Assembly: GCA_008711295.1 (NCBI GenBank)
Contig: VUYV01000062.1
Span: 698,915 to 762,914 of the forward strand
Direction of reading: 5' to 3'
Source of the DNA: Anarhynchus alexandrinus
Taxonomy: Eukaryota > Chordata > Aves > Charadriiformes > Charadriidae
DNA: 64,000 nt
The first letter of the stretch is position 1, and every line of letters begins with the position of its first letter. Shown here in pieces: positions 61,601 through 64,000 of the stretch. The position numbers and the translations under genes were made by a program. The notes under the pieces are model-generated. The model was not told where the DNA came from, ran no database searches, and saw nothing but the letters and a program-made list of their open reading frames with translations.

Positions 61601-64000
61601 CAGTCAGGCAGTCTTTTTCCATCCTGCATTATGGCAGATTATTTACTGTAGTATGTGATAAGTAGATGTCACATAACCTGTATACTGATAATACAGTTTC
61701 ATTATAAACCCTCTTAAAAAGAGAGGGAACCCCCCCCACAATTAAGGGTAGGCAAGTACACATCAGGTATGTAGATGAAGTAGATAGAGGTAGCTGGTGA
61801 TTTGTAGGTTAATCACGTCTGCATTTTGAGTTTGTAACACTGCCATTTGCCAGAATAGATTTAAGTTAGATACTTTTGGAATTTAAAGCAACTATCCAAC
61901 ATCAAAATAGGATATTGAGATTTTAGTGATTGCATTAGGATTTTTGTGATCCTGAATTTTAATTATGCTATATCAGCAGAGTTGGTAAAATACCTGAGAA
62001 GCATGAACAGGATTATTGTCCCCTACGGTTAGCTCAGTGTTCGCTCTATATCTTATTTGTGCATTGCACAGCACTATCTGGCATTGTAACAAAATGTGCT
62101 CTGTTTTGTAAACCAAATGAGGGAAGGGGATAGCTCCTATAAATGCTTAGCAAAGGCCTAAGCCAAAGTCTGCCAGAGCCAATGGGAACAATTCTGTAGA
62201 TTTGAATTCAGTTTTGAATCAGGACCCGAGAACACCAGGATGATCATAGGGTATACAGGTCTATATCTAAAATCAGGTTAACTGAAGAATTCCACCCACA
62301 CAGCAGAATAGTAGCAAGAAATGTTTGTATCATGCAGAAGTGCAGGTTCCATAACTACGTCATGCTGATGCAGCGTGCTGACCATGTCTGAAAGAAAAAT
62401 TGTTGCTTTTGCTGCTGAGCAAAAATGAAAAAATTAGGCTCTTTAGGCAACTGGTCAAGTCACTGCATAGAGGTAACAGCAAAGCCTAACATTGACTGCA
62501 AACTGCAAGTGGTTCTTGGTCGTGCTAAACCTCTTTCTCCAATCCGTTTTCCTTCTTTTTGCCAGATAAAGCAGAATACTTTATAATATACTAATTTTTC
62601 CCAGGGTATTAAATTCATGTAACTCAGTAGATAAGGCATTAGTATAATAAAATAACCAGAGTGGTATGTCTTGCGAACTGTTGCAACTACTGAATTTTAA
62701 TTTTAAACACCAAAAAAATGTTTTTAAACTACTAATTTCTGTCTAACTAGTAAAAGTGGTTGGTGTCTTTTAAAAGATTGTGAATGGCATAATCACCTAC
62801 TATACAGAAATCCCTAAATACATGTTTGATATGACTTCTCTCTTATTTGGGGAACCTGAATGGTAAATATTAAGATTAAACCTAAATGTTAAAAAGAAGT
62901 GATAACAATCATAACAGTATGATCTTATGGTTTTCCACAGCACTTCAGTGAGTCATGGCTTATTAATACTTGATTGGGTTAAGCCCATAATTGAATTCCC
63001 AACGCATTTCTACCAGATTTCTTAATCTGTTATACTAAGCTCCATCTTTCTATTAACAATGGGTTTTCTAATTTTTTTTTTTTATTGCAGTACACAGCCA
63101 AAAGACCACGTAGCTGCTATATTATGTCAGTATAAACTATTGCGCTGAAATTATGAAGAATGATTTTTATAGGTCTCTGGGACACCTACATTCTTATTTA
63201 TCTATCAAGACAACACTCATCCGTATAATATGAATGAGTCTTTGCTGTATCACAACGGAAACTATTTTACAGATGGAGATGAGAAATGCAAGCACACTAA
63301 GGGCATCTCTCTGCAGAGAAATGCATCACAGAGCAGAGTCCTGAATTTACACCAGTTAGGCTCGGTGCCAGAACAGGGCAGTATAAACACAACAGCTAAA
63401 AGGCAGGATTTACTGGCTTTAGTGACTACTGTTTAAGTCTGTCTGTCTTCTTAGTCTCTTTGTGTATTTACATGCCAGTTCAGGGCAGCAACAGCACAGG
63501 GACCCCTCTTTAGTATGTAATTACTACATGTCCACAGTGACTTCTAACTCATACTTAGTCCTCCATAACCCAAAACAAAATTTGCATCTGCATCATCTAA
63601 ATTGGTGCCTGGATCAGTCATTTCTCTCTAGAAATATCTGAAAGTCTATAGCATGTTTACTGTGGTGTCTAGATATTCTGTGTAACCGTCAGCCCTGCAG
63701 ATCCACCAACTAAACACTTGATGTGAGAAGAAGATGAGCTTTCCATTACATCTTCTGTGCTCATCCCCAGCTAATATTTGGAAATCTTAGGGATTTAGTC
63801 TCTGACAGGTGGTTAAATCCTGCCTTTTGTTGTTTCACAGAAATAAGCCTGACAACACATATATGGAAATACATATTTCATATATTTATTGTGTAAAGAG
63901 AATGGGATGGGAATTAGCATCACAACTACCCTGAGAGTGATAGAGAAACCTTGAATGTTTTCAGTTTGTACTAAGAAAGATGCTTCACATTACAGAACTG
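55634..64000. other. Intergenic DNA to the right window edge
   Basis: AT-rich and without a supported gene. One stretch around 57230-57490 has clustered homeodomain-type TAAT motifs and looks like a candidate conserved non-coding element. A very diverged MIR-like patch may lie near 63250-63350. CBLN1, expected on this side by synteny, is not within the window. Confidence 0.6.

Noticed and set aside
63250..63350. Possible antisense MIR (TATTTTACAGATGGAGATGA, then CACAGAGCAGAGTCC)
   Set aside because: Only short word matches; too diverged to call by eye.
33602..64000. CBLN1 coding exons expected by synteny
   Set aside because: No frame shows the C1q-like domain or signal peptide of cerebellin, so the gene must lie beyond the right edge.

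Overview
The window is vertebrate nuclear DNA from a bird. It holds CR1 retrotransposon 3' ends with the typical 8-bp terminal repeats, several avian-type solo LTRs, and an intron-rich gene with one dense CpG island. The LTR content suggests Neoaves, possibly a passerine (inference). There is no prokaryotic gene organisation, and most short ORFs are chance open frames.

The one gene I can support is N4BP1 (NEDD4-binding protein 1) on the minus strand, with seven coding exons between 33196 and 11483. Every junction has a GT donor and AG acceptor with matching phase, and the joined frame is 935 codons plus stop. Exon 1 lies in a CpG island (about 32590-33600). Exon 2 (1775 nt) carries most of the protein. 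Exons 3-6 encode the NYN/PIN-like ribonuclease domain, and exon 7 encodes the C-terminal ubiquitin-binding (CoCUN) segment. N4BP1 is a cytoplasmic/nuclear RNase and ubiquitin-binding protein that restrains NF-kB signalling and retroviral RNA.

Layout: 1-7.2 kb is non-coding with one possible MIR-like relic. 7.2-11.5 kb is N4BP1 3' UTR and downstream sequence; the 3' end is not resolved. 11.5-33.2 kb is N4BP1, with an envelope-like relic plus possible LTR in intron 5 (antisense to the gene), a solo LTR and a CR1 containing a 59-N gap in intron 4, and a CR1 end, a hAT-like relic and a solo LTR with a perfect 5-bp target duplication in intron 2. 33.2-33.6 kb is the promoter. 33.6-64 kb is AT-rich intergenic DNA with two more solo LTRs (one with a perfect 6-bp target duplication), one CR1, and two stretches that look like candidate conserved non-coding elements. 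By known human synteny (SIAH1 - N4BP1 - CBLN1, same strand), SIAH1 should lie off the left edge and CBLN1 off the right; neither coding sequence is in the window.

I saw no new multi-gene system. The more interesting points are the regular exon structure of the N4BP1 nuclease domain, two SUMO-interaction-like motifs, a strong-context upstream ORF, and well-preserved LTR insertions.
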